A DNA stretch of 64,000 nucleotides from UBA8437 sp963582065. GTDB taxonomy: Bacteria; Planctomycetota; Planctomycetia; Planctomycetales; Planctomycetaceae. The DNA lies in assembly GCA_963582065.1 (NCBI GenBank), contig CAUZRQ010000007.1:1-64000 (forward strand). Direction: 5' to 3'. Shown in pieces: positions 34,526 through 42,530 of the stretch. The position numbers were made by a program, and so were the translations under genes. Numbering within the stretch: the stretch's first letter is position 1; each line of letters begins with the position of its first letter. The notes beneath the pieces are model-generated. The model worked only from the letters and a program-made list of their open reading frames with translations, was not told the DNA's origin and did not search any database.

Positions 34526-34694
34526 GGTGGGTTCGGTCCGCTCTGCTGCCCGCGGGTTGGGGGGAAGGAGAGACGAGTTTGCGTCCGGAGGTTGTGGTGG
34601 TCAAGTCGGTGACCTCGGTGGAACCGGGGTGCTTGACCCGGTCGGGGCCGGTCACGAAAGTAGACCCGCGGGGAGCCACACGGCGGAGTTGCGG

Positions 34695-35936
34695 ATGAGC
34701 CCGGTCCACCACCGCAGGGCATTCGCCCTGGAAGTCGTCGAAACGCTGATCGAGGCGGGCCATGAGGCCGTCTGGGCCGGGGGCTGTGTGCGCGACCTGC
34801 TGATGGAACGTGAGCCGGGCGACTTTGATGTCGCAACCGATGCCCTGCCGGATCAGGTGAGGGAGATCTTCGGTGGGGACCGGTCCTTTGCCGTCGGGGC
34901 GTCGTTCGGAGTGGTGCTGGTCCGAGATCGCCACGGCCAGGACGCCCCGATCGAGGTGGCGACGTTCCGGACCGAGGGTGCCTATGCCGATGGACGACAC
35001 CCCGACACGGTGCAGTTTGCCACCCGGCAGGATGACGCCCGCCGTCGCGACTTCACGATCAACGGGATGTTCATGGATCCGCGGACCGGCGAGGTCTTTG
35101 ATGACGTCGGTGGGCGGCAGGACATCGAACGCGGGGTGGTGCGTGCCATCGGTGATCCGGAGGCCCGGATCAACGAGGACAAGTTGAGGATGTTGCGGGC
35201 AATCCGCTTCACCGCGTCTTTGGATTTCACGCTTGATCCGGCTACGGCCGAGGCGATTGCTGTTCACGCCGAGGAGATCTCGGTGGTGAGTGCCGAACGG
35301 ATTGCCGACGAGTGGCGCCGCATGCTGGCGGATGCCAGTCGTTGCGTCGCCGCCCGGTTGGCAATCGAGACAGGACTGTTGGCGAGCGTGTTTCCTGAAG
35401 TTCCGGTCGAGGGATACGACGTGGCGATCGAGCGACTCGGACACCTGCCCCAGGCGGCCACGGCGACGGTTGGCCTGGCGGTTCTGGTCGTTGATGCCGA
35501 GGCCGCCCGGCCGATGTGTGAGCGGCTGAAACTGGCCAATCGAGAAGCCGACGAAGTCACGTGGTTGGTGGCATCGCGCGGCGGGCTGAAGCAGGCGGCC
35601 GATCGAAGACGATCGCAGATCTTCCCCCTGTTGGCTCACCCGTCGCGAGACGGACTGCTTGAGTTGGTCGACGCGATCTCGCGAGCTGATGGCGGGCCGA
35701 GTGCCGATGTGGCCTGGTGTCGCTCGTTGCTTGAAACGGTCGGCACCGAGGAACTGGATCCGCCGCCACTCGTGACCGGGGAGGACCTGATCGCGGTCGG
35801 CTTGAGACCTGGTCCGCTGTTCAAGACACTGCTGGATTCGGTTCGCGATGCACAACTCGATCGGGATGTGAGCGACCGCGACGAGGCACTTGCGTGGGTT
35901 CACAAGATTCGCGGAGAGCACAAATCAGATGAGTGA
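34695..35936 (+). CDS. CCA tRNA nucleotidyltransferase / poly(A) polymerase family protein
   Basis: This 413-residue class II nucleotidyltransferase has the nucleotide-binding G-G-x-V-R-D motif and catalytic carboxylates in AGGCVRDLLMEREPGDFDVA. It also has the conserved DARRRDFTINGMFMDP and the RMLRAIRFTASL helix that marks the neck domain. It adds or repairs the 3' CCA of tRNAs, or, in related enzymes, poly(A) tails; motif reading alone does not separate the two. No HD domain is seen. The ATG at 34695 follows CGGAG and gives the normal short N-terminus. Its stop overlaps the next gene by 8 bp, so translation of the two is coupled. Confidence 0.9.
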   Translation: MSPVHHRRAFALEVVETLIEAGHEAVWAGGCVRDLLMEREPGDFDVATDALPDQVREIFGGDRSFAVGASFGVVLVRDRHGQDAPIEVATFRTEGAYADGRHPDTVQFATRQDDARRRDFTINGMFMDPRTGEVFDDVGGRQDIERGVVRAIGDPEARINEDKLRMLRAIRFTASLDFTLDPATAEAIAVHAEEISVVSAERIADEWRRMLADASRCVAARLAIETGLLASVFPEVPVEGYDVAIERLGHLPQAATATVGLAVLVVDAEAARPMCERLKLANREADEVTWLVASRGGLKQAADRRRSQIFPLLAHPSRDGLLELVDAISRADGGPSADVAWCRSLLETVGTEELDPPPLVTGEDLIAVGLRPGPLFKTLLDSVRDAQLDRDVSDRDEALAWVHKIRGEHKSDE

Positions 35937-37035
35937 TACGGTGAGGATCGCGATGATCGGGGCCGGTGCGGTCGCCGACTACCACCATGTTCCGGGGATC
36001 ACTGTCGATCCACGAGCCGAGCTGGTCGCCGTCTGTGACCCCAACGAGGCCCTGCTCGAACAACGGCTCGGCGATTGGGGCGATTCGCGGACGACGACCG
36101 ATTACCAGGAGATCGCCGATGCGGATGACATCGACGCGGTGATCATCGCGACCCCCAATTTCACTCACAAGCCGATCACCCTGGCCTGTGTCGCGGCGGG
36201 CAAACACGTGATGTGCGAAAAGCCGCTGGGTCTCAGTTTCGAGGAGTCCGCAGAGATGTACCGGGCGGCCCGCGACGCCGATGTGCGTCACATGACGGCC
36301 TTCACCTACCGGTTCGCTCCGTCGATGCGGTACCTGCGTCACCTGTTGGCCGATGGGCAACTGGGGACGCCGCGTCACTTCCGCAGCCAGAGGTTCCTGG
36401 ACCTGCCCGAGACCAGTTGGGGCTGGCGTCAGTACAAGCACCTGGCCGGGGCCGGTGATCTCTATGACATGACGATCCACCGCATCGATTTCTCCCAGGA
36501 CCTGCTGGGGCCGATCGATTCGGTCTGTGGTGCGATCGCCCAGTTCGCTCCTCGAACCGAGATCCCCGGCGGGGGGACCTGCGATCCATCGGATGTCGAC
36601 GACTGGTCGGCACTTGTGGGCCGCTTCGAGAACGGAGCGGTGGGGATCTGGGAGGGCAGCACGTTGATGAAGGGGCACCACAACCAGGGGTACGGGTACG
36701 AGTGGGCCGAGATCAACGGCAGCGAGAAATCGGCCGTGTACCAGCTAACCGATCCGAACAACATCCTGGTGGGCGGGCACGGCGAGTCGATGCAGGCGGT
36801 GCCGGTTCCCCCCGAGTTCCTGGTGGCTCCGGGAAGTCCCCGCGACCCGTCACAGGGAGTGCCCAGCGACGTCTTCCGCCATGATCTCGTTTGGGAATTC
36901 GTCTCGGCGATCGTCGAAGGCCGCGATCCGGTCCCCAGTTTCCGTGACGGTGCCAGTGCCCAGGCGGTTGCCGATGCCGTGTTGGTGTCCGATGCCCAGG
37001 GTCGCTGGGTCGATGTCAGCCGGGTGCTCGATTGA
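35929..37035 (+). CDS. Gfo/Idh/MocA-family NAD(P)-dependent oxidoreductase
   Basis: A 368-residue cytoplasmic dehydrogenase. The Rossmann motif is VRIAMIGAGAVADYHH, followed by AVIIATPNFTHKPI and the family catalytic-lysine signature CEKPL. The C-terminal alpha/beta domain (~125-350) includes GAGDLYDMTIHRIDFSQDLL with the His (H-R-I-D) typical of sugar dehydrogenases. Such enzymes oxidise sugars or cyclitols, and in planctomycete and rhizobial pathways they can make 3-keto sugars. That role here is inference. The ATG at 35929 lies inside the preceding gene, 8 bp before its stop. Confidence 0.92.
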   Translation: MSDTVRIAMIGAGAVADYHHVPGITVDPRAELVAVCDPNEALLEQRLGDWGDSRTTTDYQEIADADDIDAVIIATPNFTHKPITLACVAAGKHVMCEKPLGLSFEESAEMYRAARDADVRHMTAFTYRFAPSMRYLRHLLADGQLGTPRHFRSQRFLDLPETSWGWRQYKHLAGAGDLYDMTIHRIDFSQDLLGPIDSVCGAIAQFAPRTEIPGGGTCDPSDVDDWSALVGRFENGAVGIWEGSTLMKGHHNQGYGYEWAEINGSEKSAVYQLTDPNNILVGGHGESMQAVPVPPEFLVAPGSPRDPSQGVPSDVFRHDLVWEFVSAIVEGRDPVPSFRDGASAQAVADAVLVSDAQGRWVDVSRVLD

Positions 37036-37126
37036 CCATCCCCCGGCTGACTGCTAAAAGGACAGCAACGCTTCACCGCGTCGATGACACTCTTTGAACG
37101 CCCTTTCGTGCAGGACGTGGCTACCG

Positions 37127-37306
37127 ATGGGACGAGTTGAACGCACTCGCGAGATCGCCAGGCGACGCCATCGCCGGAACAAGTTGCAGAAGCTCCGCCG
37201 GCAATTCGCCGCCGCGAACAACAAGAGCCAGAAACAGGCGATCGTGGAGAAAGTGCAACGGATCAGTCCGCTGGTCGATCTCGAAAGCGAGTCCTCCTCG
37301 GACTGA
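37127..37306 (+). CDS. Small basic conserved protein (DUF6800-like)
   Basis: A 59-residue protein, very rich in Arg/Lys (RTREIARRRHRRNKLQKLR), with an Ala/Lys helix (FAAANNKSQKQAIVEKVQRI) and a Ser-Pro ending region. Short proteins with an R-E-x-x-R-R-R-x-R-R-x-K start and K-x-x-x-x-S-P end recur in planctomycete genomes (DUF6800), and the pattern matches. The charge suggests RNA or ribosome contact, but this is inference. The ATG at 37127 starts right at the conserved block. It is convergent with clpB, 15 bp apart. Confidence 0.75.
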   Translation: MGRVERTREIARRRHRRNKLQKLRRQFAAANNKSQKQAIVEKVQRISPLVDLESESSSD

Positions 37307-37321
37307 GCGACCGGCTTCGGG

Positions 37322-39994
37322 TCAGTCGACGATTGGCAACGGCGAGGCGATCTCGGTTGCGTTGTTCGGATCGTGGGCGGTGAAGACGAACCCGTCGGTT
37401 TGCCCGTCGACGACCAGTCGTGATCCCTCGGGGAATTCTCCGGCCAACAGCCTGTTGGCCAGCCCATTCTGGATCCGCTGCTGAATGACCCGCTTCAGTG
37501 GCCGTGCCCCGTAGAGCCGGTCGTAGCCTTCGGCGGCCAGCAGTTCCCGGGCAGCATTGGTGACGTCCAGTTGGTGTCCCTGCTCGGCCAGTTGGCCGGC
37601 AAGCCTGTTGAGTTGCAGGTCGACGATGTGGCGGATGTCGTCACGCTCGAGCGGCGAAAAGACAATCGTCTCGTCGATCCGGTTGAGAAACTCGGGAAGA
37701 AATTCGCTGCGCAGCATCTCGGCCAGAGTCTCGTCGATCGCCGCGGTGTCGTCCTGCTCGACATGTTCCAGGATGGCCCGGCTGCCCAGGTTGCTGGTCA
37801 TCACGATCAACGTGTTGGAGAAGTCGACGGTGCGGCCCTGTCCGTCGGTCAGGCGGCCGTCGTCGAGCACTTGCAGCAGGACATTGAAGATGTCTCGATG
37901 CGCCTTCTCGATCTCGTCGAGCAGGATCACGCAGTAGGGCTTCCGTCGGACCGTTTCGGTCAGCCGGCCACCCGCCTCGTAGCCGACGTACCCGGGTGGC
38001 GCCCCGATCAGGCGTGCGACCGAGTGCGGCTCCATGAACTCGCTCATGTCGATCCGCACGATCGCCCGTTCGTCGTCGAAGAGAAACTCTGCGAGGGCCT
38101 TGCAGAGTTCGGTCTTGCCCACGCCGGTGGGACCCAGGAACAGGAACGAACCGATCGGCCGTCCGGGCTCGCCCAGTCCCGATCGAGAACGGCGGATCGC
38201 GTTGGCGACCGCCTCGACCGCGTCGTTCTGGCCGATGACGCGACGGTGCATCACCGACTCCATCTCGAGCAGTTTTTCCCGCTCGGCCCTGAGCATTCGT
38301 GACACGGGGATTCCCGTCCAGGTGCTGACCACCTGTGCGATGTCCTCCGCGGTGACCTTCTCCCGCAGCATCCGCTCGCAGTTGTCCTGATCGGTCGCGG
38401 CGATGCGGAACTCGAGTTGTTCGAGATCGGCTTCGGCGGCGCGGAGTTCTGATTCCGTCTCGTGAGTGGTGATGAAGTCCTCGTTGAGGTTCGTTTGGCG
38501 GGCACGGGCAAAGGCACGCTCATAGGCCGTCTGGAGTCTCTCGATCGACTCTTTCAGCGGTTGCAGTTGTCCCAGGACCTGTTTTTCGGATTCCCACTGG
38601 GCTTTCAGTCGTGTGACGTCCTCCTCGCGGTCGGCGATCTGTCGCTTGAGATCTTCCAGCCGTTCGCGGCTTTCGGGACTTCCGTCGTCGGCCTCGTCGG
38701 CCAGGGCGGTTGCCTCGATCTGCATCCGCGTCAGTTGACGAGTGGCCTCATCGATCTCGGCCGGCATCGAGTCGATTTCCATCCGCAGCCGGCTGGCCGA
38801 TTCATCGACCAGGTCGATCGCCTTGTCGGGGAGGAATCGGTCGCCGATGTAGCGATCCGAGAGCGTGGCAGCGGCGGTCAGTGCATCATCTGTGATCCGG
38901 ACACCATGGTGTGTTTCGTACCGGTCCTTGAGTCCTCGGAGGATGGAGACGGTGTCGTCGACGGACGGCTCCTCGACCAGGACCGGCTGAAATCGGCGTT
39001 CGAGCGCCGCGTCCTGTTCGATGTGCTGTCGGTATTCGTCGAGCGTGGTGGCTCCGACGCAGTGGAGTTCGCCTCGGGCGAGCATCGGTTTGAGCAGATT
39101 GGAGGCGTCAAGAGATCCCTCGGAGGCACCGGCTCCGACGACGGTGTGCAATTCGTCGATGAACAGGATCACCCGGCCGTCGGAGGCCTGGACTTCCTTG
39201 AGAACCGCCTTGAGCCGATCCTCGAATTCGCCCCGGTACTTCGCCCCGGCGATCATCGCGCCCAGGTCCAGGGCGACGACGCTCTTGTTAGCCAGTTGTG
39301 TGGGAACATCGCCCCGGACGATTCGCTGAGCCAGTCCTTCGACAATGGCGGTCTTGCCGACGCCCGGCTCGCCGATCAGTACCGGGTTGTTCTTGCGTCG
39401 CCGTGATAGCACCTGGATGACGCGGCGAATTTCCTGGTCGCGACCGATGACCGGATCGAGCCGCCCATCGTGAGCCAGTTCCACCAGGTCCTTGCCGTAT
39501 TGTGCCAGCGCATCATATTTGTCTTCGGGGGTATCGTCGTTGACCTGCTGGTTGCCCCGAATCAACTCGAGTGCCGCCAGCACGTCGCGCTCTTCAACGG
39601 CACACAAATGCAGCAGGCGTCCGGCAGCGTCGTCACAGGTGGTCAGTGCCAGCAGCAGGTGCTCGGTCGAGAGGTAACTGTCGCCCATCGCCTCGGCACG
39701 ACGGCGGGCTTCGGTGAACAGCTCGGGCAGGCCGGGCGAGGCGGCCGGTTCGGCGCCGGTGCCCGAGACCTGGGGCAGGCGGTCCAGTTCCCCATCGACC
39801 AGGCCTTGGAGTCGAGCCGAATCGACGCCGATGCGGTCGAACAAAGAGCCGACAACGCCGCCACGCTCGTCGAGCAATGAGGCCAGCAGGTGAAGCGGGG
39901 ACAGGAACTGGTGACGCCGGTTTTGGGCGGACTGCTGTGCCCGCATCACGGCGTCACGCGCCTTGATCGTCAATCGGTCCAGCGGCAGGCTCAT
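37322..39994 (-). CDS. clpB: ATP-dependent disaggregase ClpB
   Basis: A full-length Hsp100 chaperone of 890 residues. It has the Clp-N repeat domain (LTIKARDAVMRAQQSAQNRR), then NBD1 with Walker A GEPGVGKTAIVEG and the ELHTVVGAG element. The coiled-coil middle domain (~410-530, rich in Glu/Arg) follows, then NBD2 with Walker A GPTGVGKTELCKA and the conserved pore segment GAPPGYVGYEAGG. ClpB works with DnaK to reactivate aggregated proteins. It starts 15 bp after the dnaK stop, so the two form a chaperone operon driven from upstream of dnaK. No ClpP-binding IGF/L loop was noticed, as expected for ClpB. Confidence 0.98.
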   Translation of the reverse strand: MSLPLDRLTIKARDAVMRAQQSAQNRRHQFLSPLHLLASLLDERGGVVGSLFDRIGVDSARLQGLVDGELDRLPQVSGTGAEPAASPGLPELFTEARRRAEAMGDSYLSTEHLLLALTTCDDAAGRLLHLCAVEERDVLAALELIRGNQQVNDDTPEDKYDALAQYGKDLVELAHDGRLDPVIGRDQEIRRVIQVLSRRRKNNPVLIGEPGVGKTAIVEGLAQRIVRGDVPTQLANKSVVALDLGAMIAGAKYRGEFEDRLKAVLKEVQASDGRVILFIDELHTVVGAGASEGSLDASNLLKPMLARGELHCVGATTLDEYRQHIEQDAALERRFQPVLVEEPSVDDTVSILRGLKDRYETHHGVRITDDALTAAATLSDRYIGDRFLPDKAIDLVDESASRLRMEIDSMPAEIDEATRQLTRMQIEATALADEADDGSPESRERLEDLKRQIADREEDVTRLKAQWESEKQVLGQLQPLKESIERLQTAYERAFARARQTNLNEDFITTHETESELRAAEADLEQLEFRIAATDQDNCERMLREKVTAEDIAQVVSTWTGIPVSRMLRAEREKLLEMESVMHRRVIGQNDAVEAVANAIRRSRSGLGEPGRPIGSFLFLGPTGVGKTELCKALAEFLFDDERAIVRIDMSEFMEPHSVARLIGAPPGYVGYEAGGRLTETVRRKPYCVILLDEIEKAHRDIFNVLLQVLDDGRLTDGQGRTVDFSNTLIVMTSNLGSRAILEHVEQDDTAAIDETLAEMLRSEFLPEFLNRIDETIVFSPLERDDIRHIVDLQLNRLAGQLAEQGHQLDVTNAARELLAAEGYDRLYGARPLKRVIQQRIQNGLANRLLAGEFPEGSRLVVDGQTDGFVFTAHDPNNATEIASPLPIVD

Positions 39995-40009
39995 TTCGCT
40001 CCTCCCGGG

Positions 40010-41938
40010 CTAGTCGTCCTCTTTCTTCTCGAACTCCGCATCGATCACGTCGTCGTCTGCAGCGTCGCCGGCGGTCCCCTCAGCAGCGGCCCCCTCGGGG
40101 GCGGCACCCGCGGCCCCTGACTCGTCGGCCGACTCGTACATGTGCTTGGAGAGTGCGTGGGTGGCCTGTTCGAGTTCGCTGACCGCGGCGTTGATCGCAT
40201 CGGCATCTTCACCCGAAGACGCCTCGTTGACCTTGGCGACGGCCACTTCGATCGCTTCCTTCGAACCGTCGTCGAGTGTCTCGGCGTGCTCGGTCATCAA
40301 CTTCTCGGTCTCGTAGACCAGCGTCGATGACTTGTTGCGGGCTTCGGCCAGGTCCCGCTTGTTCTTGTCCTCCTCGGCATGCTCCTCGGCCGCCTGCCGC
40401 GCCTGCTCGATCTCGTCCTCGGACAGGCCGCTGGATTCCTCGATGCGAACAGACTGTTCCTTGTTGGTTGCCTTGTCCTTGGCGGTGACGTTGAGGATCC
40501 CGTTGACGTCGATGTCGAAGGTGACCTCGACTTGCGGGACGTTGCGGGGCGCGGGTGGAATGCCGTCGAGGTTAAACTGGCCGAGTTGCCGGTTGTCGTG
40601 GGCCATCTGTCGTTCGCCCTGGAAGACCTGGACGGTGACGGCCGTCTGGTTGTCGGCCGCGGTCGAAAAGATCTCGCTCCGCGAGGTCGGGATCGTCGTG
40701 TTCCGTTCGATCAAGGTCGTCATGATGCCCCCCTCGGTCTCGATTCCCAGCGACAGCGGGGTCACGTCCAGCAGCACCACGTCGGTGACTTCTCCCGCGA
40801 TGATCCCGCCCTGGATCGCCGCCCCCAAAGCCACCACCTCGTCGGGGTTCACGCCACGGTGGGGCTCGCGGTTGAACAGTTCCTTGACGAAATCCTGCAC
40901 CTTGGGGATTCGTGTCGAACCGCCGACCAGCACCACCTCCTCGATGTCCGACGGTTTGAGCTTTGCGTCCGAAAGCGCGTCGAGAATCGGCTTGCGACAA
41001 CGCTCGACCAGGCCGTCGATCAATCGCTCGAAATCGGCACGGGTGATCGAGAGCTGAAGATGTTTCGCCTCGCGGTTGGCGTCCGCGATGATGAACGGCA
41101 GGTTGATGTCGGTCGTCTGGGCGGTCGACAGTTCCTGCTTGGCCTTCTCTGAGGCCTCGCGGAGACGCTGAAGCGCCATCGCGTCTTCCCGGAGATCGAT
41201 GCCCTGTTCTGACTGGAAGGTGTCGGCGATGTAGTTGATCAACACCTCGTCAAAGTCGTCACCGCCCAGGTGCGTGTCTCCATTGGTGCTGAGTACCTCG
41301 ACCGACTCCGCGTCGACCTCGAGAATCGAGACGTCGAAGGTGCCCCCGCCGAGATCGAACACGGCGATCTTCTGATCCTGTTTCTTGTCCATCCCGTAGG
41401 CCAGAGACGCAGCCGTCGGCTCGTTGATGATTCGCTCGACCTCGAGCCCGGCGATCTGGCCGGCGTCCTTGGTCGCCTGACGCTGCGCGTCGTTGAAATA
41501 CGCCGGTACGGTGACCACCGCACGGTTCACCTTGTGCCCCAGATAGCTCTCGGCCGCCTCCTTCAACTTCCGCAAGACCAAGGCCGAAATTTCTGGTGGC
41601 TTGTACGTCTCACCGGCTGCCCCCACTTCCACATAGTCCTCGGATTTGCCAATCACCGAGTACGGTACGATCTTCTCCTCAGCCGAGACCTCGCTGTGGC
41701 GACGACCCATGAATCTCTTGATTGAGTAGACGGTGTTCTCCGGGTTGGTGACCGCCTGTCGCTTGGCCTGCTCGCCGACCAACGTCTCCCCCTGGTCGGT
41801 GAATGCCACAACGCTGGGTGTCAGACGATTGCCCTCCTGGTTGGCCAGCACCTTCGGCTCACCACCTTCGAGCACCGACACCACCGAATTGGTGGTCCCG
41901 AGGTCGATTCCAATCACTTTTTCGTTTTCCAGGGCCAT
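40010..41938 (-). CDS. dnaK: Chaperone DnaK (Hsp70)
   Basis: A 642-residue Hsp70. The ATPase domain has VIGIDLGTTNSVVSVLEG, VFDLGGGTFDVSILEVD and VVLVGGSTRIPKVQDFV. The substrate domain has DVTPLSLGIETEGGIMT, and the acidic tail ends DAEFEKKEDD. It binds exposed hydrophobic segments of proteins in an ATP cycle. GAGGAGA lies upstream of the ATG. Neither dnaJ nor grpE is adjacent, and no CIRCE element is present. The promoter region instead shows an exact sigma-54 motif with two upstream palindromes (see those entries). clpB follows 15 bp downstream. Confidence 0.98.
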   Translation of the reverse strand: MALENEKVIGIDLGTTNSVVSVLEGGEPKVLANQEGNRLTPSVVAFTDQGETLVGEQAKRQAVTNPENTVYSIKRFMGRRHSEVSAEEKIVPYSVIGKSEDYVEVGAAGETYKPPEISALVLRKLKEAAESYLGHKVNRAVVTVPAYFNDAQRQATKDAGQIAGLEVERIINEPTAASLAYGMDKKQDQKIAVFDLGGGTFDVSILEVDAESVEVLSTNGDTHLGGDDFDEVLINYIADTFQSEQGIDLREDAMALQRLREASEKAKQELSTAQTTDINLPFIIADANREAKHLQLSITRADFERLIDGLVERCRKPILDALSDAKLKPSDIEEVVLVGGSTRIPKVQDFVKELFNREPHRGVNPDEVVALGAAIQGGIIAGEVTDVVLLDVTPLSLGIETEGGIMTTLIERNTTIPTSRSEIFSTAADNQTAVTVQVFQGERQMAHDNRQLGQFNLDGIPPAPRNVPQVEVTFDIDVNGILNVTAKDKATNKEQSVRIEESSGLSEDEIEQARQAAEEHAEEDKNKRDLAEARNKSSTLVYETEKLMTEHAETLDDGSKEAIEVAVAKVNEASSGEDADAINAAVSELEQATHALSKHMYESADESGAAGAAPEGAAAEGTAGDAADDDVIDAEFEKKEDD

Positions 41939-42001
41939 CTCGTACGTCTCCTCACGCCGTGGACTTTTTCACTCACAAGTTGCCTCTTGGCCCAAATAAA
42001 A

Positions 42002-42017
42002 TGCAAACAGTGTGCCA
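42002..42017 (-). promoter_or_regulatory. Sigma-54 (-24/-12) promoter of dnaK-clpB
   Basis: Read toward dnaK the sequence is TGGCAC-ACTGT-TTGCA, an exact match to the sigma-54 consensus TGGCAC-N5-TTGCA with the obligatory 10 nt between the GG and GC pairs. The predicted start is near 41991, giving a leader of about 53 nt. The site is in non-coding DNA directly upstream of dnaK and in the right orientation. Sigma-54 promoters need an AAA+ activator bound upstream; two identical-type palindromes lie 100-172 bp further up. Confidence 0.8.
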
Positions 42018-42116
42018 AGATGTGGTAGGACATGAGAGGTGATATGTAAGATACTGTTATAACACAGGTTGCGTTTTTGTGTTGGGCGTTTGCGGTTCTA
42101 AAGAGCGAGATGATTC

Positions 42117-42129
42117 TGCCAAAGTGGCA
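42117..42129. promoter_or_regulatory. Palindrome TGCCA-AAG-TGGCA, candidate activator site (proximal)
   Basis: A perfect 5-bp inverted repeat with a 3-nt centre, centred about 132 bp upstream of the predicted dnaK start. It is the first of two copies of the same pattern in this intergenic region. Spacing from the sigma-54 motif suits a bacterial enhancer-binding protein. Confidence 0.6.
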
Positions 42130-42161
42130 CGTAGTACTGCACTCAACTTCACTCTGGATAG

Positions 42162-42174
42162 TGCCATAGTGGCA
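42162..42174. promoter_or_regulatory. Palindrome TGCCA-TAG-TGGCA, candidate activator site (distal)
   Basis: The second copy has the same half-sites and a near-identical centre. It is exactly 45 bp from the first copy and centred about 177 bp upstream of the predicted dnaK start. A 45-bp phase is just over four helical turns, so dimers on both sites would lie near the same face. Confidence 0.6.
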
Positions 42175-42201
42175 GCTTTCAGTCAGGTACCGACGAACCG
42201 C

Positions 42202-42230
42202 TTGACAGCCTGAGTAGCGACCGGTACAAC
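42202..42230 (+). promoter_or_regulatory. Candidate sigma-70-type promoter reading toward pheA
   Basis: A perfect TTGACA (42202-42207), a 17-nt spacer and TACAAC (42225-42230). It would start a transcript near 42237, leaving a leader of nearly 300 nt before the pheA ATG at 42531. That stretch (42231-42530) holds no supported gene; it contains an unusual C-rich run (42284-42297) and a small CATCGC/GCGATG hairpin near 42460-42480. Confidence 0.55.
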
Positions 42231-42530
42231 ACGCCGAAACCACTGTCCCAGCGTGGTTTTGTGTCTAAACTGTGAGGAGGTGCCCCGCCCCCCCCCTCGA
42301 TGCAGCAGAACTGGCGATGGGGGATACCGTGACGGGGTGATTGGATGTCGCGTTGGGTGGTGACAGGACTTTGTTGATCACGGGCTTGGCAGTGGCATTC
42401 GCGCCAATGGCCTTTCGATCTGCTGTACCCATCTCCTGTGTGACGATCAACGGATGAAACATCGCTGATATGTGGCGATGTCAATGAGCTCGACTCAGGA
42501 CTGCGGTTGCCGGGAACCGGAGCTGAACTG

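Noticed and set aside
42125..42141. Plus-strand TGGCAC...TGCA resembling a second sigma-54 promoter reading toward pheA
   Set aside because: The GG and GC pairs are 11 nt apart, not 10, and the -12 element is CTGCA. Sigma-54 tolerates spacing changes poorly, and the TGGCA is part of the palindrome.
42140..42165. GCACT...GAGTGC-like arms near dnaK resembling CIRCE
   Set aside because: The half-sites are incomplete and the spacer is much longer than the 9 nt of CIRCE.
42300..42332. Ten-codon leader peptide with two Trp codons upstream of pheA
   Set aside because: The purine-rich GAGGAGG is about 19 nt away, too far to serve the ATG, and a pheA leader would be expected to be rich in Phe codons.
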